Assembly: GCF_001679645.1 (NCBI RefSeq)
Contig: NZ_LRUN01000001.1
Coordinates: forward strand, 124,001 to 188,000
Reading direction: 5' to 3'
Source: Pseudomonas bananamidigenes
GTDB taxonomy: Bacteria; Pseudomonadota; Gammaproteobacteria; Pseudomonadales; Pseudomonadaceae
DNA: 64,000 nt
Of the stretch, positions 56,244 to 64,000 are shown in pieces. The notes below the pieces were generated by a model. That model worked only from the letters and a program-made list of their open reading frames with translations, was not told where the DNA came from and searched no databases. The translations under genes and the position numbers were made by a program. Within the stretch, counting starts at the first letter, position 1. Each line of letters begins with the position of its first letter.

Positions 56244-57338
56244 TTAAAGAACTGCTTTCGGGTAGGAACCCAGCACCTTGAGTGCTACTGCTTCCTGACT
56301 GATCTTTTCCAGTACACCTTTGATCAGCGGATCACGGTGATGACCGACGAAGTCGATGAAGAACACGTAGGTCCATTTACCACTGCGCGACGGACGGGTT
56401 TCGATCCGGGTCAGGTCGATTCCGTTGTCATGGAACGGCACCAGCAGTTCGTGGAGCGCGCCCGGCTTGTTGCTCATGGACACGATGATCGAGGTCTTGT
56501 CGTCACCGGTCGGCGGCACTTCCTGGTTACCGATCATCAAAAAGCGCGTGGAGTTGTCCGGACGATCCTCGATCTTCTCGGCCAGGCGGGTCAGGCCATA
56601 CAGCCCGGCCGCCATGTCACCGGCGATCGCCGCCGAGTTCCACTCGCCCTTGACCCGCTTGGCCGCTTCGGCGTTGCTGGACACCGCCACACGCTCGACG
56701 TTCGGGTAATGGGCATCCAGCCATTTGCGGCACTGGGCCAGCGACTGGGCATGGGAATAGATGCGACTGATGCTGTCGGTCTTGGTGTTTTCGCCCACCA
56801 GCAGATGATGGTGAATCCGCAGCTCGACTTCGCCACAGATGACCATGTCATGCTCGAGAAAACTGTCGAGCGTGTGGTTGACCGCGCCCTCGGTGGAGTT
56901 CTCCACCGGCACCACGCCGAAATTCACCGCACCGGCCGCCACTTCGCGGAACACTTCGTCGATCGCCGCCATCGGCTTGCTGATCACGGCGTGACCGAAG
57001 TGCTTCATGGCCGCAGCCTGGGTGAAGGTTCCTTCCGGGCCGAGATAAGCCACTTTCAGCGGATTTTCGAGGGCCAGGCACGAAGACATGATTTCGCGGA
57101 ACAAGCGCGCCATCTCTTCGTTGCCGAGAGGGCCCTTGTTACGCTCCATCACGCGCTTGAGGACCTGCGCCTCGCGCTCCGGACGATAGAACACCGGCTG
57201 CTCGCCTTCGGCCAGACTGGCCATCTTGACCCGGGCGACTTCTTCGGCGCAGCGCGCACGGTCACTGATCAGCTCGAGGATCTTTTCATCGAGGTTGTCG
57301 ATGCGCACACGCAGCGCCTTGAGCTCCTGTTCGGACAT
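56244..57338 (-). CDS. pheA: Chorismate mutase / prephenate dehydratase (P-protein)
   Basis: 364 residues in three parts: an AroQ chorismate mutase (LKALRVRIDNLDEKILELIS, residues 5-90), a prephenate dehydratase (VAYLGPEGTFTQAAAMKHFG, GVVPVENSTEGAVNHTLDSF, TRFLMIG) and an ACT domain (SIIVSMSNKPGALHELL) with the Phe-binding LTRIETRPSR. It carries out two steps to phenylpyruvate and should be inhibited by phenylalanine. It touches serC by one base. Confidence 0.97.
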   Translation of the reverse strand: MSEQELKALRVRIDNLDEKILELISDRARCAEEVARVKMASLAEGEQPVFYRPEREAQVLKRVMERNKGPLGNEEMARLFREIMSSCLALENPLKVAYLGPEGTFTQAAAMKHFGHAVISKPMAAIDEVFREVAAGAVNFGVVPVENSTEGAVNHTLDSFLEHDMVICGEVELRIHHHLLVGENTKTDSISRIYSHAQSLAQCRKWLDAHYPNVERVAVSSNAEAAKRVKGEWNSAAIAGDMAAGLYGLTRLAEKIEDRPDNSTRFLMIGNQEVPPTGDDKTSIIVSMSNKPGALHELLVPFHDNGIDLTRIETRPSRSGKWTYVFFIDFVGHHRDPLIKGVLEKISQEAVALKVLGSYPKAVL

Positions 57339-58423
57339 CAGGCGTGCTCCTTCTCGAATTCAGCCATGTAGGCCACCAGGGCTCCGACAGCGTCCAGACC
57401 CAGCGCGTTGTAGATCGAGGCTCGCATGCCGCCCACCGAACGATGCCCCTTGAGATTGAGCAGGCCACGGGCGTCCGCGCCAGCCAGAAACGCCTTGTCC
57501 AGACGCTCGTCAGCCAGGCGGAACGGCACGTTCATCCAGGAGCGGGCATTGGTGCTGATCGGGTTGGTGTAGAAATCGCTGCTGTCGATGAAACCGTACA
57601 GGCGATCTTTCTTCGCCTTGTTGCGCTGCTCCATCGCAGCGACGCCGCCCTGCTCCTTCAGCCATTCGAAAACCAGGCCGGAGAGGTACCAGGAATAGGT
57701 CGCCGGGGTGTTGTACATCGAACCGTTGTCGGCCGATATCTTGTAGTCGAGCATGGTCGGGCAGCTGCTGCGGGCACGACCCAGCAGATCTTCACGGACG
57801 ATCACGACCACCAGACCGCTCGGACCGATGTTCTTCTGCGCGCCGGCGTAGATCAGGCCGTACTGCGACACATCGATCGGACGCGAGAGAATATCGGAGG
57901 ACATGTCGACCACCAGCGGAACGTCACCGGTCTCGGGAACCCAGTCGAACTGCAGACCGCCGATGGTTTCGTTGGACGCATAGTGCAGATAGGCCGCACC
58001 CGGGGTCAGCTTCCATTCGTTCTGGCCGGGAATGGCCAGGTAATCGTAAGGCTTGGCGCTGGCGGCCACGTTGATATTGCCGAAGCGACGCGCTTCCTCG
58101 ATGGCCTTCTTCGACCAGATGCCGGTCTCGACGTAGTCGGCAGTGCCGTTCTCGGGCAGCAGATTCAGCGGAATCTCGGCGAACTGCTGGCTCGCGCCGC
58201 CCTGCAGGAACAGCACTTTGTAGTTGGAGGGGATGGACAGCAAGTCACGCAGGTCCTGTTCGGCCTTCTCGGCGATGGCCACGTAGTCGTCGCTACGATG
58301 GCTCATCTCCATGACCGACAGACCCTTGCCGTGCCAGTCGAGCATCTCGGACTGGGCACGCAACAGGACAGCTTCAGGCAGCGCAGCAGGACCTGCGCAG
58401 AAGTTAAAGGCTCGTTTGCTCAC
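57338..58423 (-). CDS. serC: Phosphoserine aminotransferase
   Basis: 361-residue PLP enzyme: RAFNFCAGPAALPEAVL at the N-terminus, LFLQGGASQQFAEIPLNLL, and the PLP lysine in YAGAQKNIGPSGL. It makes phosphoserine, and phosphohydroxythreonine for vitamin B6. Homology requires a GTG start at 58423 (VSKRAFNF). It is 64 bases downstream of gyrA. Confidence 0.97.
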   Translation of the reverse strand: MSKRAFNFCAGPAALPEAVLLRAQSEMLDWHGKGLSVMEMSHRSDDYVAIAEKAEQDLRDLLSIPSNYKVLFLQGGASQQFAEIPLNLLPENGTADYVETGIWSKKAIEEARRFGNINVAASAKPYDYLAIPGQNEWKLTPGAAYLHYASNETIGGLQFDWVPETGDVPLVVDMSSDILSRPIDVSQYGLIYAGAQKNIGPSGLVVVIVREDLLGRARSSCPTMLDYKISADNGSMYNTPATYSWYLSGLVFEWLKEQGGVAAMEQRNKAKKDRLYGFIDSSDFYTNPISTNARSWMNVPFRLADERLDKAFLAGADARGLLNLKGHRSVGGMRASIYNALGLDAVGALVAYMAEFEKEHA

Positions 58424-58487
58424 ATCCACTCTCGCTATGCAATCACGGTAGCGGACAGAGCAAACACTCTGCCCTGCTACGATTGGG

Positions 58488-61151
58488 TTAGTCTTGCGAC
58501 TCTTCTTCGTCTGCGGCGTCCGCCTGCAGGTTGTCGACCGCATCGTCCGGTTCGGCGCCGATCACGCCTTCTTCCAGCTCGACACCCTCTTCACCCTCAA
58601 GCTCGTCACCTTCGACTTCCGACGGCTCCTGAACCCGCTCCAGGCCGACCAGGGTTTCATCCTTGGCCAGCTTGATCAGGGTCACACCCTGGGTGTTACG
58701 ACCCAGACTCGAGACTTCGTCGACACGGGTACGCACCAGCGTGCCCTGGTCGGAAATCAGCATGATTTCCTCGCCGTCGAGCACCTGAACCGCGCCGACC
58801 AGGCGGCCGTTACGCTCGTTGCTGACCATGGCGATCACGCCCTGGCCGCCACGCTTGTACTCGGGGAACTCGGTGATCGCGGTGCGCTTGCCGTAGCCAC
58901 GTTCCGAAGCAGTGAGAATCTGGCTGCCTTCTTCCGGGATCAGCATCGAAATCAGCTTCTGGCCTTCCGGCAGACGCATGCCGCGCACACCGCGGGCGGT
59001 ACGGCCCATGGCGCGAACGTCGGATTCCTTGAAGCGGGTCACCTTGCCGCCATCGGAGAACAGCATCACTTCACGCTCGCCATCGGTGATGGCCGCAGAG
59101 ATCAGCACGTCGCCTTCGTCCAGCTCGAGAGCGATCAGACCGACGCTGCGCTGACGACTGAAGGATTCCAGCGGCGTCTTCTTCACGGTGCCGTTGGCGG
59201 TCGCCATGAAGATGTAGTGACCTTCGGTGTATTCCTCGACCGGCAGCATGGTGGTGATGTACTCGCCATCATCCAGCGGCAGCAGGTTGACCAGCGGACG
59301 GCCACGGGCGGCGCGGGACGCTTCCGGAATCTCGTAGGTCTTGAGCCAGTACACCTTGCCCTTGCTGGAGAACAGCAGCAGCGTGGTGTGACTGTTGGCA
59401 ACCAGCAGGTGAGCGATGTAGTCCTCATCCTTCACGCCGGTCGCCGACTTGCCTTTACCGCCACGACGCTGGGCCTGGTACGCTGCCAGCGGCTGGGTCT
59501 TGGCATAACCACCGTGGGAAATGGTCACGACACGCTCTTCTTCCGGGATCATGTCGCCCAGGGTCAGGTCGAGACGGGCATCGAGGATTTCGGTGCGGCG
59601 CACGTCGCCGTATTCGGCACGGATCACTTCCAGCTCTTCGCGGATCACTTCCATCAGGCGCGTGGCGCTGTTGAGGATGCGGATCAGCTCGCCGATCTGG
59701 TTGAGGATCTCTTGATACTCGGCCAGCAGTTTTTCGTGCTCCAGACCAGTCAGACGGTGCAGACGCAGTTCCAGAATGGCTTGCGCCTGCTCCGGCGACA
59801 GGAAGTATTTGCCATCGCGCAGACCGTACTGCGGATCGAGGTTTTCCGGACGGCACGAATCGGCACCGGCGCGCTCGACCATGGTCATCACCGCACTGGA
59901 TTCCCACGGCGTGCCGACCAGCGCTTCCTTGGCTTCCGACGGCGTCGGCGAAGCCTTGATCAGGGCGATCACCGGGTCGATGTTCGACAGGGCAACGGCC
60001 TGACCTTCGAGGATGTGACCACGCTCGCGGGCCTTGCGCAGTTCGAACACGGTGCGACGGGTAACGACTTCGCGACGGTGACGGACGAAAGCTTCCAGCA
60101 GATCCTTGAGGTTCAGGATCCGCGGACGGCCATCGATCAGCGCAACGATGTTGATGCCGAATACCGATTGCAGCTGGGTCTGGGCGTAGAGGTTGTTGAG
60201 GATCACCTCAGGCACTTCGCCGCGACGCAGCTCGATCACGACGCGCATACCGTCCTTGTCGGACTCGTCGCGCAGTTCGGTGATGCCTTCGAGCTTCTTC
60301 TCTTTCACCAGCTCGGCGATCTTCTCGATCAGACGCGCCTTGTTCAGCTGATAAGGCAGTTCGGTGATGACGATCTGCTGACGGCCACCGACCTTGTCGA
60401 TGTCCTCGATGATCGAACGGGCACGCATGTAAATGCGGCCACGACCGGTACGATAGGCTTCGATGATGCCGGCGCGACCGTTGATGATCCCCGCCGTCGG
60501 GAAGTCCGGACCGGGGATGTGCTGCATCAGCTCGTCGACGGTCAGCTCGGGGTTGTCGATCAGCGCCAGGCAACCGTCGATGACTTCACCGAGGTTGTGC
60601 GGCGGAATGTTGGTCGCCATGCCCACGGCGATACCGCTGGAACCGTTGACCAGCAGGTTCGGTACACGGGTCGGCATGACTGCCGGGATCAATTCGGTGC
60701 CGTCGTAGTTCGGCACCCAGTCCACGGTTTCCTTGTGCAGGTCGGCCAGCAGCTCGTGCGCCAGCTTGGTCATGCGCACTTCGGTGTATCGCATGGCCGC
60801 GGCATTGTCGCCGTCCACCGAACCGAAGTTGCCCTGACCGTCCACCAGCAGGTAGCGCAGCGAGAATGGCTGGGCCATGCGGACGATGGTGTCGTACACC
60901 GCGGTATCACCGTGCGGATGATACTTACCGATCACGTCACCGACGACACGGGCAGACTTCTTGTACGGCTTGTTGAAGTCGTTGCCCAGCTCGCTCATCG
61001 CGAACAGTACGCGACGGTGCACAGGCTTCAAGCCATCACGCGCATCCGGCAGTGCACGGCCGACGATCACGCTCATCGCGTAGTCGAGATAGGACTGTTT
61101 CAGCTCGTCTTCGATATTGACCGGGAGGATTTCTTTGGCCAGTTCGCCCAT
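58488..61151 (-). CDS. gyrA: DNA gyrase subunit A
   Basis: 887-residue topoisomerase subunit. The catalytic Tyr122 lies in [11 protein letters not shown], and the quinolone-determining region reads [10 protein letters not shown] with Thr83 and Asp87, the normal susceptible residues of Pseudomonas. The C-terminal beta-pinwheel includes the GyrA-box QRRGGKG. It ends in a long acidic tail. The ATG at 61151 ([11 protein letters not shown]) is canonical; the upstream frame to 61235 is not. Confidence 0.98.
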   Translation of the reverse strand: MGELAKEILPVNIEDELKQSYLDYAMSVIVGRALPDARDGLKPVHRRVLFAMSELGNDFNKPYKKSARVVGDVIGKYHPHGDTAVYDTIVRMAQPFSLRYLLVDGQGNFGSVDGDNAAAMRYTEVRMTKLAHELLADLHKETVDWVPNYDGTELIPAVMPTRVPNLLVNGSSGIAVGMATNIPPHNLGEVIDGCLALIDNPELTVDELMQHIPGPDFPTAGIINGRAGIIEAYRTGRGRIYMRARSIIEDIDKVGGRQQIVITELPYQLNKARLIEKIAELVKEKKLEGITELRDESDKDGMRVVIELRRGEVPEVILNNLYAQTQLQSVFGINIVALIDGRPRILNLKDLLEAFVRHRREVVTRRTVFELRKARERGHILEGQAVALSNIDPVIALIKASPTPSEAKEALVGTPWESSAVMTMVERAGADSCRPENLDPQYGLRDGKYFLSPEQAQAILELRLHRLTGLEHEKLLAEYQEILNQIGELIRILNSATRLMEVIREELEVIRAEYGDVRRTEILDARLDLTLGDMIPEEERVVTISHGGYAKTQPLAAYQAQRRGGKGKSATGVKDEDYIAHLLVANSHTTLLLFSSKGKVYWLKTYEIPEASRAARGRPLVNLLPLDDGEYITTMLPVEEYTEGHYIFMATANGTVKKTPLESFSRQRSVGLIALELDEGDVLISAAITDGEREVMLFSDGGKVTRFKESDVRAMGRTARGVRGMRLPEGQKLISMLIPEEGSQILTASERGYGKRTAITEFPEYKRGGQGVIAMVSNERNGRLVGAVQVLDGEEIMLISDQGTLVRTRVDEVSSLGRNTQGVTLIKLAKDETLVGLERVQEPSEVEGDELEGEEGVELEEGVIGAEPDDAVDNLQADAADEEESQD

Positions 61152-61591
61152 GAGAAGCCTGATTCCTTTTTCTGGTGAAACTTCGTCATATCCATATGGG
61201 ATGAACGAAGCTCGTCGGGGCCGGCCGAGTGCCATGCCGCGACTTACGACAAATCAACAAGTTGAACCATGGATTTGCGCAGTGAAGACAACCCCGCGGG
61301 GCTGCCTCGGAAAACGCCGGATGTTATCACAAGAGCCGCCACGCACCTATCCCCCAGATGCGCATGGAGCATAGTTAGATGACCGATGACAGGCTTGAAG
61401 GGGACGAGAGAGGCTCAGAGCTTCTCCGAATGCAAATTTCGAGATGAAATTGCGGATGTTTATTGACTTTCAGGGCTTCATCGCTGGCAAGTCGAGTCGT
61501 CGCACCGCAGCTCCCACAAGATCGGCGACGTGCACAAAACCTGTGGGAGCCGGCTTGCCAGCGATAGCGTCCGAACAGACACCAGAGTCAA
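61152..61591. other. gyrA-mtnA intergenic region
   Basis: About 440 bases. It should carry the gyrA promoter (minus strand, roughly 61200-61350) and the 3' end of mtnA. The left part contains CCCCGCGGGG, a small palindrome; the right part holds a REP-like inverted repeat. No gene is supported. Confidence 0.6.
61480..61565. repeat. REP-like inverted repeat downstream of mtnA
   Basis: ATCGCTGGCAAG at 61480-61491 is complementary to CTTGCCAGCGAT at 61554-61565, and GCTCCCACA at 61510-61518 is complementary to TGTGGGAGC at 61542-61550. This is the common Pseudomonas REP motif arranged as an inverted pair. It begins about 27 bases after the mtnA stop codon on the minus strand and may act as its transcript end. 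Confidence 0.85.
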
Positions 61592-62668
61592 TCAATGCAG
61601 GCGTTTGCGGCACATCAACTGGGCCATTTTCGCGGTATCCGGACGCTCGACGATGCCTTTCTCGGTAACGATCGCGTCGATCAGGTCCGCCGGCGTTACG
61701 TCGAACACCGGGTTGAACGCCTCGACATCCGCCCCGACACGTTTGCCACCGACGTCCAGCAGCTCGGTGCCATCGCGCTCTTCGATCGGAATGTCATCAC
61801 CGCTGGCCAGATTCATGTCGATGGTCGAACTCGGCGCCACCACCATGAAGCGCACACCATGGTGCATGGCGTTGACCGCCAGTTGATAGGTGCCGATCTT
61901 GTTCGCCACGTCGCCATTGGCGGTAATCCGGTCCGCACCGACGATCACCCAGGTCACGCCTTTGGTTTTCATGATGTGCGCGGCGGCGGAATCGGCATTG
62001 AGGGTCACCGGAACGCCTTCGTTGGCCAGCTCCCACGCCGTCAGACGCGAGCCCTGCAGCCACGGACGGGTTTCGTCGGCATAAACGCGCTCGACCATGC
62101 CTTCGATGAATGCGGCGCGAATCACGCCGAGCGCCGTACCGAAACCGCCGGTCGCCAGGGCGCCGGTGTTGCAATGTGTGAGAATCGCCTGGGCATTGCC
62201 CTGATGCTTGCGGATCAGGTCGACGCCGAGCTGCGCCATGGTGAGATTGGCTTCACGATCGCTTTCATGAATGGCAATGGCTTCAGCTTCGAGCGCCACC
62301 AGCGGATCGGCATTGTCTTTCAGGCGATCCAGCCGGTCGTGCATGCGGTTCAATGCCCAGAACAGATTGACCGCCGTCGGACGGGAATCGGCCAGCAGCA
62401 TGAAATCCTCTTCCAGCGCGGCGTACCAGTCGCCACCCTCGGCAATCCGGGCACGAGCGGCCAGCACGATGCCATACGCCGCACTGATGCCGATGGCCGG
62501 CGCACCGCGCACCACCATCGAGCGAATCGCTTCGGCCACGCCGGTGGCGCTGGTGTAGGCGATCCAGTTTTCCTCGAACGGCAAAACGCGCTGATCCAGC
62601 AGGTGGAGCGCGCCATCTCGCCAATCGATGGCCTTCACTTTCTCCGCAGCCAACAGTCGATCGCGCAT
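61592..62668 (-). CDS. mtnA: Methylthioribose-1-phosphate isomerase
   Basis: 358 residues with the family motifs [33 protein letters not shown] (with the catalytic Cys), [16 protein letters not shown] and [18 protein letters not shown] (with the catalytic Asp). It isomerises methylthioribose-1-phosphate to methylthioribulose-1-phosphate in methionine salvage. GGGGTGAGGG precedes the ATG. It is divergent from the deaminase gene of the same pathway. Confidence 0.97.
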   Translation of the reverse strand: MRDRLLAAEKVKAIDWRDGALHLLDQRVLPFEENWIAYTSATGVAEAIRSMVVRGAPAIGISAAYGIVLAARARIAEGGDWYAALEEDFMLLADSRPTAVNLFWALNRMHDRLDRLKDNADPLVALEAEAIAIHESDREANLTMAQLGVDLIRKHQGNAQAILTHCNTGALATGGFGTALGVIRAAFIEGMVERVYADETRPWLQGSRLTAWELANEGVPVTLNADSAAAHIMKTKGVTWVIVGADRITANGDVANKIGTYQLAVNAMHHGVRFMVVAPSSTIDMNLASGDDIPIEERDGTELLDVGGKRVGADVEAFNPVFDVTPADLIDAIVTEKGIVERPDTAKMAQLMCRKRLH

Positions 62669-62775
62669 CCCTCACCCCGCACTCATGAACAAAAGCCGCC
62701 GATTATAGCGATCCCCCCGCGAAGACGCTCGGGTATACTTCGCCATCCTTTACAAAAGCACTGGAACCGACCTCG

Positions 62776-64000
62776 ATGCCGAAACCTGCCATTGCGCTCG
62801 ACTTATTATTGCTGCCGACCTGGCTGGTCCCCGTCGAACCCGCAGGCGTGGTGCTCAAAGAGCATGGCCTGGGCATCCGCGACGGTCGCATCGTGTTCAT
62901 CGGCCCGCGCGCCGAAGCCTTGAAGTGCAATGCCGCCGAAACCCGCGAATTGCCGGACGTATTGCTCGCACCCGGTCTGATCAACGCCCATGGCCACGCG
63001 GCCATGACCCTGTTTCGCGGCCTGGCCGACGATCTGCCGCTGATGACCTGGCTGGAAAACCACATCTGGCCGGCCGAAGGCAAATGGGTCGATGAAGCCT
63101 TCGTGCGTGACGGCACCGACCTGGCCATTGCGGAGCAGATAAAAGGCGGCATCACCTGTTTCTCGGACATGTATTTCTTCCCGAAGGTTGCCTCCGAGCG
63201 CGTACACAACAGCGGAATCCGCGCACAGATCGCCATTCCGATCCTCGATTTCCCGATCCCGGGCGCGGCCAGCGTCGATGAAGCCATTCGTCAGGGCGTA
63301 GAACTGTTCGGCGACCTGAAGCATCACGAACGCATCAAGATCACTTTCGGCCCTCATGCACCCTACACCGTGGGCGACGAGAACCTGGAAAAAATCCGCG
63401 TGATCGCCGAAGAGCTGGACGCCTCGATCCACATGCACGTCCACGAAACCGCCTTCGAAGTGCAACAGGCGCTCGAACGGCACGGCGAACGGCCACTGGC
63501 CCGTCTCGGCCGACTGGGCCTGCTCGGTCCGCGCTTCCAGGCCGTGCACATGACCCAGATCAGCGATGAGGACCTGGCGCTGCTGGTAGAAAGCAACACC
63601 AGCGTGATCCACTGCCCCGAGTCGAACCTGAAACTGGCCAGCGGCTTCTGCCCGGTGGAGCGCCTTTGGCAGGCCGGCGTCAACGTCGCGATCGGCACCG
63701 ATGGCGCAGCCAGCAACAATGATCTGGATCTGCTGGGCGAAACCCGCACCGCAGCGTTGCTGGCCAAGGCGGTCGCCGGCTCGGCCACCGCACTGGACGC
63801 CCACCGGGCGCTGCGCATGGCCACGCTGAACGGCGCGCGGGCCTTGGGGATCGAAGCCGAAACCGGTTCCCTGGAGCTCGGCAAGGCCGCAGACATGGTC
63901 GCGTTCGACCTGTCCGGCCTGGCCCAGCAACCGGTCTATGACCCGGTCTCGCAACTTGTTTACGCCACTGGGCGGGACTGCGTGAAACACCTGTGGGTCG
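62776..64000 (+). CDS. 5-methylthioadenosine/adenosine-type deaminase (3' end cut by window)
   Basis: TRZ/ATZ family amidohydrolase; 408 residues are present and the C-terminus lies beyond the window. Metal ligands appear in [22 protein letters not shown] and [14 protein letters not shown], and [12 protein letters not shown] is typical of the MtaD/SsnA group. In P. aeruginosa the homologue next to mtnA deaminates methylthioadenosine to methylthioinosine, so the same role is likely here. The ATG at 62776 ([20 protein letters not shown]) follows ACCTCG without a strong ribosome site. Confidence 0.9.
   Translation, partial: MPKPAIALDLLLLPTWLVPVEPAGVVLKEHGLGIRDGRIVFIGPRAEALKCNAAETRELPDVLLAPGLINAHGHAAMTLFRGLADDLPLMTWLENHIWPAEGKWVDEAFVRDGTDLAIAEQIKGGITCFSDMYFFPKVASERVHNSGIRAQIAIPILDFPIPGAASVDEAIRQGVELFGDLKHHERIKITFGPHAPYTVGDENLEKIRVIAEELDASIHMHVHETAFEVQQALERHGERPLARLGRLGLLGPRFQAVHMTQISDEDLALLVESNTSVIHCPESNLKLASGFCPVERLWQAGVNVAIGTDGAASNNDLDLLGETRTAALLAKAVAGSATALDAHRALRMATLNGARALGIEAETGSLELGKAADMVAFDLSGLAQQPVYDPVSQLVYATGRDCVKHLWV

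Noticed and set aside
54687..57371. 894-codon plus-strand open frame opposite tyrA-aroA, hisC and pheA
   Set aside because: It spans three well-identified genes on the other strand and has low-complexity composition.
61077..61130. gyrA quinolone-resistance mutation
   Set aside because: Thr83 and Asp87, encoded near 60890-60905, are the normal susceptible residues for Pseudomonas; nothing unusual was seen.
58494..61178. 894-codon plus-strand open frame opposite gyrA
   Set aside because: It is a mirror of gyrA codon bias; the minus strand carries the gyrase motifs.
1..64000. CRISPR arrays, tRNA genes, insertion sequences, integrases or phage genes
   Set aside because: No spaced direct-repeat arrays, tRNA cloverleaf sequences, transposase or phage motifs were seen in the translated products or gaps.

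Overview
The window reads as a piece of a Pseudomonas chromosome, most likely from the P. fluorescens species complex. The support is the high GC content, the Pseudomonas-type serC-pheA-hisC-tyrA/aroA-cmk-rpsA-ihfB supraoperon, an O-antigen locus sitting between ihfB and a wbpL-wbpM pair, and REP-like repeats carrying a motif such as TGTGGGAGC next to CTTGCCAGCGAT. Coding density is high. I saw no tRNA, rRNA, CRISPR array, insertion sequence or prophage.

Region 1 (1-7.65 kb) is housekeeping and envelope: a lytic transglycosylase cut by the window edge, tatD, a chemoreceptor, an Mpo1-like membrane protein, an acyl-CoA thioesterase-like protein, a CHAD protein, a small lipoprotein and a patatin-like phospholipase. 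Region 2 (7.65-15.6 kb) is a complete high-affinity potassium uptake operon, kdpFABCDE on the minus strand, including the 29-residue kdpF. Region 3 (15.6-21.9 kb) is mixed metabolism: an ethanolamine-type permease, a DUF2897 mini-protein, a DUF1989 protein divergent from a TetR regulator, a KAS II gene broken by an apparent one-base frameshift, a short-chain dehydrogenase and a ComEA-like protein.

Region 4 (22.0-49.0 kb) is the O-polysaccharide locus and the most variable part. wbpM and wbpL close it on the left. On the right, rmlBDA make dTDP-L-rhamnose and lead into two related glycosyltransferases, a sugar-nucleotide epimerase, the ABC exporter wzm-wzt, and a 1632-residue protein. That protein joins a PAPS-type sulfotransferase, a coiled coil, an RgpF-like region, a WbsX domain and a GT-A-like domain. 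Downstream lie an APS kinase gene (cysC), a translationally coupled FAD/NAD(P) protein and a large membrane protein. A separate plus-strand cluster (25.5-31.5 kb) holds two GT2 enzymes, a FAD oxidoreductase, an aldo/keto reductase, GtrA, a small unknown protein and a GT-C-like membrane protein, which together resemble an enlarged gtr glycan-decoration module. No wzx, wzy or wzz was seen, so export should follow the ABC-transporter route. My main hypothesis is that the polysaccharide is sulfated, possibly as a chain-terminating cap added by the large fusion protein and read by the C-terminal domain of Wzt.

Region 5 (49.2-64 kb) is conserved core: lapA-like, ihfB, a lipoprotein, rpsA, cmk, fused tyrA-aroA, hisC, pheA, serC, gyrA, mtnA and, divergently, the start of a methylthioadenosine deaminase gene cut by the right edge.
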